Shown one piece after another: positions 55,298 through 63,895 of a stretch of 63,949 nucleotides of DNA; the stretch's first letter is position 1, and the number at the start of each line of letters is the position of its first letter. This DNA is from Pediococcus cellicola (GTDB lineage: Bacteria > Bacillota > Bacilli > Lactobacillales > Lactobacillaceae): the NCBI RefSeq assembly GCF_001438655.1, contig NZ_JQBR01000011.1:1-63949 (forward strand), read 5' to 3'. Position numbers and translations under genes: made by a program. Below the pieces are notes generated by a model. That model was not told the origin of the DNA and made no database searches. It saw nothing but the letters and a program-made list of their open reading frames with translations.

Positions 55298-57013
55298 ATG
55301 TTACATAAATGTAAAGGGGTAGTGACAGTTCTGTCTTTGTTGGCATTAATAGGTCCTACTATGACTAATCAGCAAGACGTAAAAGCGTCAACAGGGTATC
55401 GACGTACAAAAACCACTGCAGTAAGTCATAAGGATTATTATTCAATGAACACAAAAGCAGCTACATATTCGGCTAATGGATCAACCACTCATTTTAAGTT
55501 TAAGTTAAATCATTATCTAAAGAATTATAAGAATACAACGTGGACAAGAACTAGTAAAACCTATATTACTAAACACGGAAAGAGATACTTGTACTACTAT
55601 GTACATAATGCTAAAAGTGGCGTTGCTGGCTGGGTATGGCACGGTTATTTAAAAGCCGGTAAAAATTATCAACTTACGAGTATCAAAAACGTTTCTGGGA
55701 CGTATGTTAAAAATAGAAGTGGTAAAATCTATCCATTTCAAAGTGGCTATAATCCCATCAGTTTTAGTGGTGGCAGATTCTTAAGTTCGACAGCATCATA
55801 CAAAAAAAGCAAACAAGCTTATATCTACAAAAAAGGTATTAAGTATTTGTATTACTATGTAACTGGTTCTAATGGGACAAAGGGTTGGATATGGCACAGC
55901 TATCTCAAAACGGCACCAGTGGGTACTACCCACGCTGCTGGCACGAATAGTTATGGACCAGTTTATGCAACTACTGGGGATGTTTTAGATAATTATAAAA
56001 CGGCTAACTTTTCGTTAGTGACACCAAAACCTGGTTATACAACAGCTATTGCACATGGTAGTTATCAAAAAGTTCCCGCGTATGCAGCTAACGTCTTTCA
56101 GACGACTGCAGACACATTGAATGCGGATAAGCATTACGGTACTGAAAATTATAATTTCAAAACCGCAATGTTTCTTCCGGTCACGTACAATAAGTCGGGT
56201 GACTTAGGTAATCCGCAGAGTGCTGCATTTAACAAGGATGATACGGAATTGTATGTCGCATATAACGCTAGTGGTTCAGAGGGTAGTGATTCACAGCAAG
56301 GATATTTTGTAAAATATGATTGGAAAAAATTAATGCAACAATATAATGAGCCTATGAGCGCCATTCGTCATGCAACATGGGCACATTCTAATCATTCAGA
56401 AAATGCAACTGATCAGGCAGTTTTACGTTATATCCACGTTGGCACAACGACCATAACGGGACATATTCAGGGACTTGCATTAAACCCTAAGACAAATGAG
56501 TTATGGTATGTGGATAAAACAAAAGCTGGTGCCTCAGAAGCACAACGTTTAGATCCAAGTTCTCTAAAACCTAATGCAACGGTTGATTTTAGTTTAAAGT
56601 CTACTGTACCAATGAGTAGTAATTTAACTTTTGATAATAATGGTACAGCATATATGTGGACAAGAACGGTTAATCCGTGGGCAACGGCACCTAAAAATTC
56701 CGTCAAAATATACAAAGGTACCTTAAGTACAAACCGTGTGCATTTTAGTCTTGTCATGCAAGGACTTAGCACGGCACCTGGAATTGAACCACAGGGAATT
56801 GCTTATAACAATGGTAATGGACGCTTATATTTTGTTTCTGATGAGAGTATTGCCTCGGTGCCGGTCAAGGATCTTGGCAAATTGAAGGCGTCCGAAATCA
56901 ATGAAATTACCTTCAATGGTAACCGTGAATTTGAAGGTTTAGTATTTGCTCATAGTACTAATCAAGAGTATTTATTGACTAATAAAGGTGCTGAAATGAT
57001 GGCGGCCCACTGA
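55298..57013 (+). CDS. Secreted surface protein with two SH3-like repeats and a beta-propeller-like domain
   Basis: 571 residues. The signal peptide ends near DVKAS about residue 31. Two SH3/GW-like repeats follow (about 35-130 and 130-212), each ending in a GWVWHGYLK or GWIWHSYLK motif, suited to binding the wall or teichoic acid. Residues 215-571 form a beta-rich domain with blade-like repeats (AAFNKDDTELYVAY, IQGLALNPKTNELWYV, NLTFDNNGTAYMW) resembling a propeller, ending in REFEGLVF and YLLTNKGAE. No LPxTG is present. A shortened paralogue lies at 60087-60581. GGAGG precedes the ATG. Confidence 0.83.
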   Translation: MLHKCKGVVTVLSLLALIGPTMTNQQDVKASTGYRRTKTTAVSHKDYYSMNTKAATYSANGSTTHFKFKLNHYLKNYKNTTWTRTSKTYITKHGKRYLYYYVHNAKSGVAGWVWHGYLKAGKNYQLTSIKNVSGTYVKNRSGKIYPFQSGYNPISFSGGRFLSSTASYKKSKQAYIYKKGIKYLYYYVTGSNGTKGWIWHSYLKTAPVGTTHAAGTNSYGPVYATTGDVLDNYKTANFSLVTPKPGYTTAIAHGSYQKVPAYAANVFQTTADTLNADKHYGTENYNFKTAMFLPVTYNKSGDLGNPQSAAFNKDDTELYVAYNASGSEGSDSQQGYFVKYDWKKLMQQYNEPMSAIRHATWAHSNHSENATDQAVLRYIHVGTTTITGHIQGLALNPKTNELWYVDKTKAGASEAQRLDPSSLKPNATVDFSLKSTVPMSSNLTFDNNGTAYMWTRTVNPWATAPKNSVKIYKGTLSTNRVHFSLVMQGLSTAPGIEPQGIAYNNGNGRLYFVSDESIASVPVKDLGKLKASEINEITFNGNREFEGLVFAHSTNQEYLLTNKGAEMMAAH

Positions 57014-57086
57014 TATAAGTAATATTATGGACGTGTTATTAGTTAAGAAAATTTGTCAAAAAAAGTCTTAGTTACATGTACAAAAT

Positions 57087-57112
57087 AAAAAACGCCAAAT
57101 CTGGCGTTTTTT
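57087..57112. terminator. Bidirectional terminator
   Basis: An 11-bp stem (AAAAAACGCCA at 57087-57097 with TGGCGTTTTTT at 57102-57112) with a 4-base loop between converging genes. Confidence 0.9.
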
Positions 57113-57121
57113 ATTTAGCTA

Positions 57122-57862
57122 TTATTTAATTTCGGCTACCATTTTGGCCATTGCCTGTTTTTGATAAGCAGCAGTGGCCTTTTTAGTAGCTTCTGCGGTC
57201 AGTGCCTTTCGTTTAGCAGCTGACATAGTAGGGTCTTTTCTCATAGCTGCTGTAAGTGTCTTTTTCACCGCAGCAGTTACGTAGACTTGAGCCTCTTTTT
57301 TCATTTTAGCTGTATTTTGTTTAGCTAGGTGTTGTAGTTTCTTGGCTTGCACAGAGCTTAAAGTCAGCCAATCATTGTTAATCTCAAACGTATTTTTATG
57401 TTGGATTAATTTATGATTATTCCCTGCAATACCAAACCACAACTTATACGCGTCATTTTTATAAACCCAACGTGTGGTCTTAGTCACGATACGTGGAGAT
57501 TGTGTAGTGACTTTGACTTTATTCGTTGTGTGGGTAGGATCAGGATTGGTGGTTGTTGGCTTCTTTTGCGTCGCTTGTGTTTTATAAATATAGACCCGAT
57601 TCTTGCTAGAAGTGCCCACATTTTGATAAAGCAACATTTTAAGTTGCTTAGATGGTGAGACCGAAATCAAGTCCGCAGTTTGAGTTGTGGTGATTTTTTT
57701 CATACCAAAATGGTCACGATCGTTTAACACAATCAAACTTAGGGATAGCGCAAACAGGATGGCAATGATCAGACTAGTGAGATTGCGCAAAAGCGGTTTG
57801 GAAATGCTGACCATACTGATAAACAGCGCGATGGCTAAAATAACAGCAACAAAAATAATCAT
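57122..57862 (-). CDS. DUF4811 membrane protein
   Basis: 246 residues. Two N-terminal helices (about 1-22 and 26-48) precede a long external part containing a Thr/Lys-rich linker, a YKLWFGIAGNNH segment and an Ala/Lys-rich helical tail. This matches DUF4811 proteins, which in lactic acid bacteria are regularly encoded right after a DHA2 efflux pump, as here: the ATG overlaps the upstream stop by one base and is preceded by GGAGGTG. It is presumably an accessory to the pump, with unknown mechanism. Confidence 0.85.
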   Translation of the reverse strand: MIIFVAVILAIALFISMVSISKPLLRNLTSLIIAILFALSLSLIVLNDRDHFGMKKITTTQTADLISVSPSKQLKMLLYQNVGTSSKNRVYIYKTQATQKKPTTTNPDPTHTTNKVKVTTQSPRIVTKTTRWVYKNDAYKLWFGIAGNNHKLIQHKNTFEINNDWLTLSSVQAKKLQHLAKQNTAKMKKEAQVYVTAAVKKTLTAAMRKDPTMSAAKRKALTAEATKKATAAYQKQAMAKMVAEIK

Positions 57863-59343
57863 TAATCTTCACCTCCGTCAATCGTGACTTCTGGCTTGAT
57901 TGAACGTGGGCTACGTTTGCTGACGAAAAACGCTACAACTAAGCCGATCAAACAAAAACCAATGGCAGCTGTAAAGGCAGCGTGGTAACCACTCAGAGTT
58001 GCGTTCATGTAACTGTTCTTATAAGTTAATGGCGCTGATTTTAACAAGCTCTTACTTGGTGACTGGCTGTTCGTGACGTTGGTCAGAATACTAATCAAAA
58101 TAGCAGTACCAACTGATGAAGCTACCTGACGTAAAGTGTTATTGACCGCAGTCCCACTACTCATTAGATGAAGTGGCAAGGCGTTCATTCCTGAAGTGGT
58201 CACGGGCATCATGGTCATTGAAATACCGGCCATACGAATGCCATACAAGACCACGATGTAAATAACTGGTGTGGTTCGTGTGATAAATGCAAATGGAATA
58301 GTACCTGCTGTCAATAGAAACATTCCCGTGATAGCTAAGCGTCGCGCACCAATACGGTCGAAAATGCGACCAGTAATTGGACTCATGACACCCATCATCA
58401 AAGCACCCGCTAGCAGTGTTAATCCAGACTCCAGGGCAGAATCACCACGGACAATTTGTAAGTACAAGGGAAGTACCATTTCAACGCCGACCATTGCCAT
58501 ATTTGATACAGAACTTAATAAAGCTGAAATTGAAAATTCAGGATTTTTAAGTACACGCAACTCCAAGAAGGGCTTATCAAGTGTGAGTTGGCGCCAACCA
58601 AAGAGCACAATAAAGATAACGCCAATGATTAGCCCCCAAATGACGATACTGCTATCCCAGCCTTTCGTACCGACTTCAGAAAATCCATAAAGTAAGGATC
58701 CGAAACCGATAGTCGAAAGTGCCGCTGATAGCCAGTCCAAACTGGATTTTTTAGTTGGCAAGACACTTCGCATTAACCAAAAACCGGCAATAATGACGAT
58801 GGCTGCAATAGGAATTAACATTCCAAATAGGACACGCCATTGGTAAGTATCAATGACCCATCCAGAAAGCGTAGGGCCGATGGCAGGTGCGACCCCAATG
58901 ACAAGTCCGGCTAACCCCATGGCACTGCCACGACGATTAGCAGGAAAGATTGAAAGCATTAAGGTTTGTAGTAGTGGCATGGTAATACCAACGCCTAGTG
59001 CTTGGACCAATCGGCCGATAAGTAAAATTTCAAAACTAGGTGACACATAACAGATGATAGTTCCAATTAAGAAAATTGACATGGCGGACTCGTAGAGAAT
59101 TTTTGAATTCACACGAGACGTTAGCCAGGCACTAATTGGAATCATGATGCCGTTAACTAACATAAATCCGGTCGTTAACCATTGAACGGTTGAGGTGTTG
59201 ACGTCAAAGCTTTTCATTAAAGTCGGGTAGGCGGTTGAAAGAATCGTTTGATTCAGGACCGTACAAAATGAACCCACTAAGAGCAAGATGACCAACAAAG
59301 AACGGTTATATGGTTTGCCGTTTGTATCAATTGCTTTTCCCAA
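57862..59343 (-). CDS. DHA2-family multidrug MFS efflux pump (LmrB/EmrB-like)
   Basis: 493 residues and 14 predicted helices. Motif C of drug:H+ antiporters is visible as GLVIGVAPAIGPTLSGWVID in TM5, motif A as GRIFDRIGARRLAITG in its second-half copy, and motif D1 near the N-terminus (NQTILSTAYPTL). It should expel amphipathic drugs in exchange for protons. A MerR regulator is divergently encoded and likely controls it. A DUF4811 gene is translationally coupled downstream. Confidence 0.9.
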   Translation of the reverse strand: MGKAIDTNGKPYNRSLLVILLLVGSFCTVLNQTILSTAYPTLMKSFDVNTSTVQWLTTGFMLVNGIMIPISAWLTSRVNSKILYESAMSIFLIGTIICYVSPSFEILLIGRLVQALGVGITMPLLQTLMLSIFPANRRGSAMGLAGLVIGVAPAIGPTLSGWVIDTYQWRVLFGMLIPIAAIVIIAGFWLMRSVLPTKKSSLDWLSAALSTIGFGSLLYGFSEVGTKGWDSSIVIWGLIIGVIFIVLFGWRQLTLDKPFLELRVLKNPEFSISALLSSVSNMAMVGVEMVLPLYLQIVRGDSALESGLTLLAGALMMGVMSPITGRIFDRIGARRLAITGMFLLTAGTIPFAFITRTTPVIYIVVLYGIRMAGISMTMMPVTTSGMNALPLHLMSSGTAVNNTLRQVASSVGTAILISILTNVTNSQSPSKSLLKSAPLTYKNSYMNATLSGYHAAFTAAIGFCLIGLVVAFFVSKRSPRSIKPEVTIDGGED

Positions 59344-59379
59344 GATGAGGCTTCCTTTCCAAAAAAATGTTCGAGAACT

Positions 59380-59419
59380 AATATAGGCTTCAATTTTTGA
59401 ATTGTCAATTAGTTTGACA
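59380..59419 (-). promoter_or_regulatory. Promoter and probable MerR operator of the efflux operon
   Basis: On the minus strand TTGACA (59408-59403), a 17-base spacer and TATATT (59385-59380) form a promoter. The spacer holds the palindrome TTCAA-TTT-TTGAA (59389-59401), the usual MerR-family position. A second repeat, TGTCAA-N5-TTGACA, lies at 59403-59419. Confidence 0.6.
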
Positions 59420-59533
59420 CATATGTAAATAAATATATAATTAATGTTAGCTATTATGACGATTTTGTGTCCTACTTTAACAAATTGATTATGCTTTGAT
59501 AAAATATATGAATAGAAACTGAAAAAGAATGGA

Positions 59534-60001
59534 ATGAAAATAAATATGAATAGTGATTTTATTCAACGAGTAAAGACTATTATGAAAACACATGATTTTC
59601 TTTTGGGAATTGGCGATATTGCCAGTGCTACCAGAGTATCACAGCGTCAGCTTAGATATTGGGAGAAAAAAGGATACATACATCCTGCAAAAACTTCTGA
59701 AGAACGGCGACATCGTAAATACTCATATCGTACTTTGATGAAAGTTGCGATGATTCAATCCTATGTGGATTCTGGATATACGCTCAGTGTAGCGGTGAAA
59801 AAAGCTTCTCAACATGAAGAGATGTCCAATGCACTCAAACATTTAGTTGGGGATCGGCTACGCGATTTTAATATTCTTGATGATGGCTATGAATTAGATT
59901 TTGGCGCGGTTAAAGGTATTTCTGAGGACAAAAGTTTGGTGGCAGTCATGCGAGATGGCCAGCCAACCGAGCTGGTCTTACGGAGCAACGTTGAATCCTA
60001 G
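59534..60001 (+). CDS. MerR-family transcriptional regulator
   Basis: 155 residues. The helix-turn-helix is IGDIASATRVSQRQLRYWEKKGYI, followed by the wing RRHRKYSYRTL and helices typical of the MerR N-terminus. The C-terminal about 60 residues are short and contain no Cys metal site, so it should sense a drug or act through another cue. ATGs at 59534 and 59546 are both possible. It diverges from the DHA2 pump and probably regulates it. Confidence 0.88.
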   Translation: MKINMNSDFIQRVKTIMKTHDFLLGIGDIASATRVSQRQLRYWEKKGYIHPAKTSEERRHRKYSYRTLMKVAMIQSYVDSGYTLSVAVKKASQHEEMSNALKHLVGDRLRDFNILDDGYELDFGAVKGISEDKSLVAVMRDGQPTELVLRSNVES

Positions 60002-60086
60002 CGACTTTTTGGGATTTTATGGGCTCGCTGTTGCGACATAATGATACACTTATAAGTGTTAAATATATCGTAAGGGGAGCTATAGT

Positions 60087-60581
60087 ATGCAAAGAAAATC
60101 GAAATGGGTATCTCGGCTAGTTTGTGGCTTAGCTGTGGGGTTAATGATACTAAGTGTGGGTGATTCTGCACTGGCTGCGACGTATACACAAAAAAGCAAT
60201 GCACTTTCGTCCTACAATGCCAGCAAATTTAAGTATGTGAACAACAGTAATTATTATTTAACAGGTAATTTCACCACTAAGAAGCAATATTCGTCTGCTC
60301 CTGGTTACAAGGCATCGACTTTTCAAACTAAACCGGATTCAGTTAACTACAAAAGAGGAAACAAAAAGGTTAATTTTAAATCAAATTATTTTTTTCCAGT
60401 AACAAGTGTGATTTCCGTTCCTGTTTCCAGATTAGGTAAATTAAGAAAGTCGGATGTCCAAGCCACACAATTCAGTGCGAAACGAGAATTTGAAGGTATG
60501 CAGTTTACTAGTGATGGGTACTCTTACCTATTGGCTAATAAGGGTGCTGAGATTTTGAAAGGAAAAACAAAATCCTTTTAA
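60087..60581 (+). CDS. Short secreted protein, internally deleted paralogue of the 571-residue surface protein
   Basis: 164 residues. The signal peptide ends at ALA-A about residue 30. The mature part aligns with two separate parts of the surface protein at 55298-57013. SSYNASKFKYV through FFPVT (to Thr106) matches its residues about 222-296. SVISVPVSRLGKL through YLLANKGAE matches residues about 517-568. About 220 residues of the propeller-like core and both SH3-like repeats are missing, yet the frame and the C-terminal REFEG...NKGAE block are kept. AAGGGGAG precedes the ATG, so it is probably expressed. Confidence 0.8.
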   Translation: MQRKSKWVSRLVCGLAVGLMILSVGDSALAATYTQKSNALSSYNASKFKYVNNSNYYLTGNFTTKKQYSSAPGYKASTFQTKPDSVNYKRGNKKVNFKSNYFFPVTSVISVPVSRLGKLRKSDVQATQFSAKREFEGMQFTSDGYSYLLANKGAEILKGKTKSF

Positions 60582-60645
60582 GACAAATTGCTAGTGATTT
60601 GCTCAAGAATAGTGTAATATTAATTTTGCAAAAAAATTAAATAAG

Positions 60646-60768
60646 GTTCGTCTTCAGGGGCAGGGTGAAATTCCCGACCGGTGGTTATACAGTCCACGAC
60701 CCATCCGCGTGATGGTTGAATCGGTGAAATGCCGATACCGATAGTTAAAGTCTAGATAAAGAAGATTG
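60646..60768 (+). promoter_or_regulatory. FMN riboswitch (RFN element)
   Basis: The conserved core is easy to see: TCAGGGGCAGGGTGAAATTCCC, GACCGGTGGT, AGTCCACGACCC and GATGGTTGAATCGGTGAAATGCCGATACCGATAG, in the RFN order and closed by a short P1 stem. FMN binding should favour the terminator at 60797-60836 and shut off ribU. Confidence 0.95.
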
Positions 60769-60796
60769 GGTTATTTAGCTTACTAAAAATTCGATT

Positions 60797-60836
60797 GGTC
60801 TTTTATACTCTGAAATAGTATAAAAGACCTTTTTTA
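60797..60836 (+). terminator. Riboswitch-controlled terminator
   Basis: A 13-bp perfect stem (60797-60809 with 60817-60829) and seven T residues between the RFN aptamer and ribU. It is the expression platform of the riboswitch. Confidence 0.9.
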
Positions 60837-60885
60837 TAAGCCAATTAGTCCACCTGGGATGAGTCCTTCGAGGAGGATGTCTCAC

Positions 60886-61482
60886 ATGGGTAACAAAAAG
60901 GTTACACGTTTAGTGGTCATTGCAATGATGGCTGCCATTTCATATGTTTTATTATTGTTTAGTTTTCCAGTTTTACCAGGATTTTCTTTTTTGAAAATCG
61001 ATTTTGCTAATGTACCGATTCTTATTACCATGTTAGCGTATGGGCCAGGTGCAGGCCTTGCTACGACAGCAATTGCTGGGTTACTAGATGTGGTTACAAA
61101 AGAAAGTAGTTTAGTGGGAATTATAGGAATTGTTGCGAACTTCCTTGCGACAATGTGCTTTGCATTGCCAATCTACTACGCCGTCAAGAATCACATCACG
61201 GAAAAAATGGGGCATCAAATTCGGTATGTGATTCGGGGAATTGTGATTGGCACAATTTTAATGGCCATTTTCATGAGCTTAGCTAATTTGTTTGTGCTCC
61301 TACCACTGTATTTCAAATTAGTTAGTTTTCAAATTAATCTGTCGACACTAAAAATGGTTTTGTATGGTGTGCTACCCTTTAATTTGATAAAAGGGGTCAT
61401 TGTTGGCCTAGTCACCGGCATTATCTATGGCCGAATGATACCATGGCTTAGGGGCCGATTTTCACCAGTAAAACATTCTTAA
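60886..61482 (+). CDS. ribU: Riboflavin ECF transporter S component RibU
   Basis: 198 residues from the ATG at 60886, nine bases after AGGAGG at 60871; the frame extends to 60859. Six hydrophobic helices and the S-component pattern (KVTRLVVIAMMAAISYVLLLFSFPVLPG, then FLKIDFANVPILI) identify the riboflavin-binding RibU family, which pairs with the shared EcfAA'T module encoded elsewhere. The FMN riboswitch immediately upstream confirms the substrate. Confidence 0.95.
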   Translation: MGNKKVTRLVVIAMMAAISYVLLLFSFPVLPGFSFLKIDFANVPILITMLAYGPGAGLATTAIAGLLDVVTKESSLVGIIGIVANFLATMCFALPIYYAVKNHITEKMGHQIRYVIRGIVIGTILMAIFMSLANLFVLLPLYFKLVSFQINLSTLKMVLYGVLPFNLIKGVIVGLVTGIIYGRMIPWLRGRFSPVKHS

Positions 61483-61486
61483 AAAA

Positions 61487-61534
61487 TAACTGCGTATCAA
61501 CGTTTATTTGAAATAAACGTGATGCGCAGTTTTT
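61487..61534. terminator. Bidirectional terminator
   Basis: AACTGCG and CGTTTATTT pair with AAATAAACG and CGCAGTT across a short internal mismatch, followed by T5. It separates ribU and the converging peptidase gene. Confidence 0.85.
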
Positions 61535-61550
61535 AAGTTAGTAGGATTAA

Positions 61551-62627
61551 TTAGTCTAATGTGATCAAATCACGAGTAATGTTAGAAAGTCGTGTACAGC
61601 CCTCACGTGTGACTAAAACATCATCTTCAATGCGGACGCCACCTAAATCAGCGACATAAATACCAGGTTCGACAGTTAAAATTTCGTCTTTGTCCACCTT
61701 AAAATTCGGCATAGCACCGTAACTTTGTGGATATTCGTGAATATCGAGGCCGATACCATGACCAATGCCATGATTAAATTCTTTTCCATAACCTTGTTCA
61801 GTGATGAAATCACGGCCAACTTTATCTAGAGTAGTACCCAAGATTCCTGGTTCAATAGCGTCCATTACCTTTTGTTGAGCCTCTTTCACAATCCCGTAGA
61901 TCTGTTTGAGTTTGGAATTTGGTTCGCCTAATGCGATGGTGCGTGTAATATCAGAAGTGTACCCATCTACATAGTAACCGAAGTCAATCGTGACCATTTC
62001 GCCTTTATTCAAAAGTTTAGTGGTAGCATCCCCATGAGGCATGGCAGCTCGAGGACCGCTGGCCACAATCGTATCAAAGGAGGCACCAGAAGCTCCATGA
62101 TCTTTCATCCAGATATCTAGTTTGTTGACAACTTGAATTTCAGTCATTCCCGGATGAATTTGGGTAAGAAGATATTTGAAACCTTGTGATGAGAGTGCAA
62201 TTGCTTTTTTTGTGGCCTCAATTTCTTCTGGTCCTTTTTCCGCGCGTAATTTATCAATAACTTGTGAAGTCGCTGTTAGCGTGACATTGGGCAACTTGGT
62301 AAGTTGAAAATAATCTGAATAGACAATGACGTCTTCAAATCCCAGATTATGAATATGTTGATTGGTTACGACACTAGTAATGATTTTCATATAATCACGT
62401 GTGATCGCAAGATCAATATTTTTTTCGAGTCGTTCATGAAGATCCTCTTCATAACGGGCATCTGTAATCAAAGTAACGTTGTTGGTGGTAACCAGTAAAC
62501 GTCCGTCGCCTTCAAGACCATCAAAGCCTGTTAAGTAGAGAAGATTAAATCGATTTTCAATTAGTAGTGCGTCTATTTTTAAAGTATTTAATTTATTTTG
62601 TAATGTGTGGATACGTTGGATGTACAT
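61551..62627 (-). CDS. M24-family aminopeptidase P / Xaa-Pro dipeptidase
   Basis: 358 residues. An N-terminal creatinase-like domain (about 1-125) is followed by the pita-bread domain with the five metal ligands: two Asp in TIDFGYYVDGYTSDITR, His in GIGHGIGLDIHE, Glu in LTVEPGIYV and Glu in GGVRIEDDV. Members cleave X-Pro bonds in peptides, useful for using casein peptides. Length matches YqhT/PepP-type enzymes. It is a single gene with a modest ribosome binding site. Confidence 0.9.
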   Translation of the reverse strand: MYIQRIHTLQNKLNTLKIDALLIENRFNLLYLTGFDGLEGDGRLLVTTNNVTLITDARYEEDLHERLEKNIDLAITRDYMKIITSVVTNQHIHNLGFEDVIVYSDYFQLTKLPNVTLTATSQVIDKLRAEKGPEEIEATKKAIALSSQGFKYLLTQIHPGMTEIQVVNKLDIWMKDHGASGASFDTIVASGPRAAMPHGDATTKLLNKGEMVTIDFGYYVDGYTSDITRTIALGEPNSKLKQIYGIVKEAQQKVMDAIEPGILGTTLDKVGRDFITEQGYGKEFNHGIGHGIGLDIHEYPQSYGAMPNFKVDKDEILTVEPGIYVADLGGVRIEDDVLVTREGCTRLSNITRDLITLD

Positions 62628-62778
62628 AAGAACTGCCTCGTTTTCTAAAGTGTCATAGATTTAGTTTAACCCAATTTTAATGAAAAACAACCTAAATTAG
62701 TGAAATGGCAAAAAAATCAAATTGACTTTTAATGTTTTGAGGGTTATATTTATTGGCAATTTATTGAGGGGTTTAAGA

Positions 62779-63330
62779 ATGACAATTGAAGAAAAATTAT
62801 TGCTTAATAATCATTTGGAAACTCAGCGACTATATTTACGACCGATCACGGTAGCAGATGCTGAAGCTATGTATGAGTATGCGAGTGATCCTGAAACTGT
62901 AAAATATATTTACGCACGCCATAAGAGTCTTGATGACACTAAAGTACAAATACTAAATTATTTTGTCAAGGATCCTCAAGGTAAGTGGGGATTAGAATTA
63001 AAAAGCACACATAAAATGATTGGAACTATTGATTTCCGTTTAGATGAAAAAGACTTGAAAGCCGAAATTGGGTATGCAATTGGGTGTCATTACTGGGGAA
63101 ATGGATTTGCTCCGGAAGCGGCAAGGCGACTCCTAAAAATGGGATTTGAAGTTTTAGGGCTGAAAAGAATTGAAGCCTTACATTGTTCGGAGAATTTGAA
63201 GTCGGGACGAGTGATGCAGAAAATTGGTATGCAAAAAGAGGGCCTTTTGAAAAATAATACCCAACTTAAAGGCCGGACGGTGGACGATATTTTGTACGCA
63301 ATTACAGATGATCAGTGGCAAAAACAGTAA
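62779..63330 (+). CDS. GNAT acetyltransferase, RimJ/RimL-like
   Basis: 183 residues from the ATG at 62779, which follows GAGGGG; the frame extends upstream to 62722 without a signal. ETQRLYLRPITVADAEAMYEYASDPE, IGYAIGCHYWGNGFAPEAARRLLKMGFE and the late SGRVMQKIGMQKEG segment are the RimJ/RimL pattern of protein or small-molecule N-acetyltransferases. The acetyl-CoA site is intact; the substrate is unknown. Confidence 0.87.
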   Translation: MTIEEKLLLNNHLETQRLYLRPITVADAEAMYEYASDPETVKYIYARHKSLDDTKVQILNYFVKDPQGKWGLELKSTHKMIGTIDFRLDEKDLKAEIGYAIGCHYWGNGFAPEAARRLLKMGFEVLGLKRIEALHCSENLKSGRVMQKIGMQKEGLLKNNTQLKGRTVDDILYAITDDQWQKQ

Positions 63331-63352
63331 CCTTTTTTTGTGAGCATCTTAG

Positions 63353-63384
63353 TTGTAACCGGTTACAGGACGTGATATTATAAT
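63353..63384 (+). promoter_or_regulatory. Promoter-like sequence with a palindrome over its -35
   Basis: A perfect TATAAT at 63379-63384 is preceded by TTGTAA at 63353 (20-base spacer). The 12-base palindrome GTAACCGGTTAC (63355-63366) covers the -35 area and could be an operator. Confidence 0.5.
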
Positions 63385-63390
63385 GGTGAG

Positions 63391-63895
63391 GAAGGGATAT
63401 AGATCCCAACCGAAAAGTTCTTCTCAGAGTTGAAGCTAACTGGTTAAATTTGAACCAATCCAGTAAACGAAAATTAAAAACATCATCTACAGACGTGATG
63501 TCGAAAAAGAGTCTGGGATTGAGGCAGAAATAGTCGGTTAGCGAGGAACCACTTAGTTGTTGGAGGCAGTTCAACATTAGGCAAACAAATTTAAAGTTAG
63601 TAAACGATCGGGATGTTCGCTAAAGCTCGAGAAAGTGTGGAATCAGCAGCAGATGCTTGAATCGCACCAGTAGATAGAAAAATGAAAAATTCGAGTGGGC
63701 TAGAGCAAAGATCGATGAAGCAAAATTAGTAAGAATAGCAGATGTTGGAAATGAGATGTCGGCGAGGTCTTACGCAAAAGAAAAGTTAGTTGTGAAGGTG
63801 TAAGGTTATTTCAAAAAATGCAAGTTCAATAGGTTGGGGTACTTCCTCATAAGGGGATCCAAGAAATGAGAAGATCTTGGGTCTCTATTTTTGTG
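63391..63895 (+). ncRNA. Candidate long non-coding RNA of about 500 bases
   Basis: The segment lies between a TATAAT promoter and a terminator hairpin and has no convincing ORF. It is purine-rich and contains local hairpins: GGGAT-ATAG-ATCCC at the 5' end, an ACTGG/CCAGT stem around 63448-63474, and ACATCA/TGATGT around 63479-63500. I could not match it to RNase P RNA, tmRNA, 6S RNA, SRP RNA or a T-box, as their key motifs are missing. It could alternatively be a leader of a gene beyond the window. Confidence 0.4.
63856..63892 (+). terminator. Terminator at the end of the ncRNA candidate
   Basis: GATCCAAGA at 63856-63864 pairs with TCTTGGGTC at 63875-63883 (one G-T), followed by a T-rich stretch at 63886-63892. 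Confidence 0.75.

Noticed and set aside
63302-63577. Minus-strand ORF of 91 residues overlapping the ncRNA candidate
   Set aside because: It overlaps the end of the acetyltransferase gene, has no ribosome binding site and an atypical composition; it looks like chance.
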